From assembly GCA_028291285.1 (NCBI GenBank), contig JAQGIJ010000615.1, positions 1 through 7,443 on the forward strand: a stretch of 7,443 nucleotides of DNA, given 5' to 3'. The translations under genes and the position numbers were made by a program. Source of the DNA: Phenylobacterium sp. GTDB lineage: Bacteria > Pseudomonadota > Alphaproteobacteria > Caulobacterales > Caulobacteraceae. Below the pieces are notes generated by a model, which was not told the DNA's origin, did not search any database, and saw only the letters and a list, made by a program, of their open reading frames with translations. Below are positions 6,493 to 7,443 of the stretch, in pieces. The stretch's first letter is position 1; every line of letters begins with the position of its first letter.

Positions 6493-6520
6493 TTGAAGTC
6501 TTTGACCTGATGGGACAATC
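6493..6520 (+). promoter_or_regulatory. Candidate ihfA promoter
   Basis: TTGAAGT at 6493-6499, thirteen bases, then GGACAATC at 6513-6520 (4 of 7 fixed -10 positions; GACAAT matches TATAAT at four). A second -35-like TTGACC lies at 6502-6507, without a convincing -10. Initiation near 6527 would exclude the in-frame ATG at 6510 and leave about 34 bases before the ATG at 6561. Read-through from fabH is also possible because no terminator separates the genes. Confidence 0.33.
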
Positions 6521-6560
6521 AAGGGACATGAACAGCATCGCTGCGGAAAACGGGCAGAGG

Positions 6561-6863
6561 ATGAAGGGCGCCACGGTGACCCGGGCCGATCTTTGCGAGG
6601 CGGTCCACGAGGAGGTTGGCCTGACCCGCCAGGATTGCGGCGAGCTCGTGGAGCGCGTCCTGGAGCTCATGGCCCTGGCCCTCGAGCACGGCGAGCAGGT
6701 CAAGCTCTCCGGCTTCGGCGTCTTCCAGGTCCGCGCCAAGAACGCCCGCATGGGGCGCAACCCCAAGACCGGCGAGCCGGCGGCGATCGATCCCCGACGG
6801 GTGATCGGCTTCCGCGCCTCCCAGGTGATGAAGGCGCGGGTCGACCGCGCCCTCTCGCGGTGA
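6561..6863 (+). CDS. ihfA: Integration host factor alpha subunit
   Basis: IhfA pairs with IhfB to bind and sharply bend DNA, serving replication, recombination and, in Caulobacter, late flagellar promoters. From the ATG at 6561 it has 100 residues, the usual IHF-alpha size. It shows the N-terminal helices ([20 protein letters not shown], 7-26), the beta-saddle [15 protein letters not shown] (44-58), the arm motif [13 protein letters not shown] (64-76) with the intercalating Pro69, and [16 protein letters not shown] (79-94). In-frame ATGs at 6510 and 6528 would add 17 or 11 residues with no IHF character. The 6561 start is odd: GAGG (6557-6560) touches the ATG with no spacer, so initiation may not depend on Shine-Dalgarno pairing, or 6528, with AAGG three bases upstream, may be used. 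IHF-alpha versus HU is decided by overall pattern and context. Confidence 0.93.
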   Translation: MKGATVTRADLCEAVHEEVGLTRQDCGELVERVLELMALALEHGEQVKLSGFGVFQVRAKNARMGRNPKTGEPAAIDPRRVIGFRASQVMKARVDRALSR

Positions 6864-6879
6864 GGATCCGCTAGCCGCC

Positions 6880-7287
6880 GTGTCCAAGGGCCCCGAAGCC
6901 TTTCGGACCATTTCCGAGGCGGCGGAAGAGCTGAACGTACCGCAGCACGTGCTGCGGTTCTGGGAAACCAAGTTCGCCTTTATCCGGCCCATGAAGCGAG
7001 CGGGCGGTCGCCGCTTCTACCGGCCGCACGACATCGCCGTGCTCAACGGCGTGCGCCGCCTGCTGCACGACGAGGGCTACACCATCAAGGGCGTCCAGCG
7101 CCTGCACCGCGAGCAGGGCGTCGCCCGGCTGGTGGCGGCCGGCCAGGGCGAGCCCGCGCCGCCGGAAGCCGGGCTCACCGACCTCCTCCCCGCCGACGTC
7201 GACGAGGCGGCCCGCGTCCGGTTAGGCGCGGCGCTGGCCGACCTTGAAGCCGCCAAGACGCGACTGGACACCTTGCTGAGGCGGTGA
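6880..7287 (+). CDS. MerR-family transcriptional regulator
   Basis: The 135-residue protein has a MerR-type winged helix at about residues 8-78: [20 protein letters not shown] (10-29), the wing region [15 protein letters not shown] (38-52) and [18 protein letters not shown] (58-75). A Pro/Ala/Gly-rich linker (82-105) leads to a short C-terminal helix rich in Ala, Leu and Arg (about 108-134) that may dimerise. No cysteine appears anywhere, so metal sensing of the classic MerR/CueR kind is unlikely. It starts with GTG 16 bases after the ihfA stop; the nearest AGGA (6863-6866) is 13 bases upstream, rather far. Tight linkage to ihfA suggests co-transcription; such a MerR gene after ihfA is familiar in alphaproteobacteria, but I know of no assigned target or ligand. 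Confidence 0.9.
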   Translation: MSKGPEAFRTISEAAEELNVPQHVLRFWETKFAFIRPMKRAGGRRFYRPHDIAVLNGVRRLLHDEGYTIKGVQRLHREQGVARLVAAGQGEPAPPEAGLTDLLPADVDEAARVRLGAALADLEAAKTRLDTLLRR

Positions 7288-7325
7288 GACCTCAAGCCCC
7301 TGGCGCAGCCTTCCAGCCCCAGCGG

Positions 7326-7443
7326 TTAGGGCGTGATCACGATGGTCACGCTCATGGTGCTCTGCAGATTGTTGTTGGCGCCGGTGTTCATCATGATGTT
7401 GCCGATGCCGCCGAAGCCGGAGAGGGCGCTGTCCTGCAGGCTG
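7326..7443 (-). CDS. C-terminus of an Asn/Gly-rich protein of unknown function (partial)
   Basis: On the minus strand a frame is open from the right edge to a TAA (complement of 7326-7328) and encodes the last 38 residues. It reads as SLQDSALSGFGGIGNIMMNT followed by GANNNLQSTMSVTIVITP. The alternation of Gly, Asn and Gln with small and aliphatic residues, ending in a beta-prone MSVTIVIT strand, looks like the edge of a repetitive beta-structure such as curlin-like or beta-solenoid secreted proteins; that is inference from composition. Third positions are strongly G/C, supporting coding. It converges on the MerR gene across 38 bp with no clear terminator. I cannot name the family, and most of the gene is outside the window. 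Confidence 0.7.
   Translation of the reverse strand, partial: SLQDSALSGFGGIGNIMMNTGANNNLQSTMSVTIVITP

Noticed and set aside
4119..6518. Open frame of 799 codons on the minus strand across DUF177, plsX and fabH
   Set aside because: It spans three confirmed genes and two intergenic boundaries, has the same His/Gly/Arg/Asp-rich shadow composition, and shows no domain.
7288..7325. Possible terminator or tRNA between the MerR gene and the right-edge gene
   Set aside because: Only 38 bp, with a weak CTGG/CCAG pairing, no T-run and no room for a tRNA.
1..7443. Mobile elements, CRISPR arrays, toxin-antitoxin or defence genes
   Set aside because: I saw no transposase, integrase, direct-repeat array, target duplication or small paired genes. 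Coding style is uniform and the genes are core functions.

Overview
The window reads as ordinary core chromosome of an alphaproteobacterium, most likely from the Caulobacteraceae (Caulobacter, Phenylobacterium or Brevundimonas type). GC content is high, third codon positions are strongly G/C, several candidate promoters resemble the Caulobacter housekeeping-sigma consensus (TTGaCGS, N10-14, GCTANAWC), and the gene order ubiquinol-cytochrome c chaperone, DUF177, plsX, fabH, ihfA, MerR is an alphaproteobacterial arrangement. The genus is inferred from gene content and style; no alignment was run.

Layout. 1-195 is the 3' end of an unidentified + strand gene. 196-356 is a regulatory interval holding a repeated octamer, a small inverted repeat and a candidate promoter. 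357-2477 is hppA, a membrane proton-pumping pyrophosphatase of the K+-independent type. A strong 11-bp stem terminator (2504-2539) and a REP-like palindrome (about 2565-2600) fill the convergent gap to bamE, which lies on the minus strand (2610-3101). A compact divergent promoter region (3102-3208) separates bamE from a + strand pair, the ubiquinol-cytochrome c chaperone gene (3209-3736) and a DUF177/YceD gene (3733-4254), which overlap by ATGA. A 134-167 bp gap leads to plsX (start best placed at TTG 4422) and fabH (GTG 5481), which abut. About 100 bp later come ihfA (best start 6561) and a MerR-family regulator (6880-7287). At the right edge, 7326-7443 on the minus strand is the C-terminus of an Asn/Gly-rich protein that I cannot name.

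Functional themes. The genes serve envelope and energy biology: pyrophosphate-driven proton pumping (HppA), outer-membrane protein assembly (BamE), bc1 complex assembly (chaperone), 23S rRNA/ribosome accumulation (DUF177), and the first steps of phospholipid and fatty acid synthesis (PlsX, FabH). IhfA and the MerR protein are DNA-binding regulators. I found no mobile element, CRISPR array, tRNA or rRNA. No complete undescribed system is visible; the least explained item is the truncated Asn/Gly-rich protein at the right edge.
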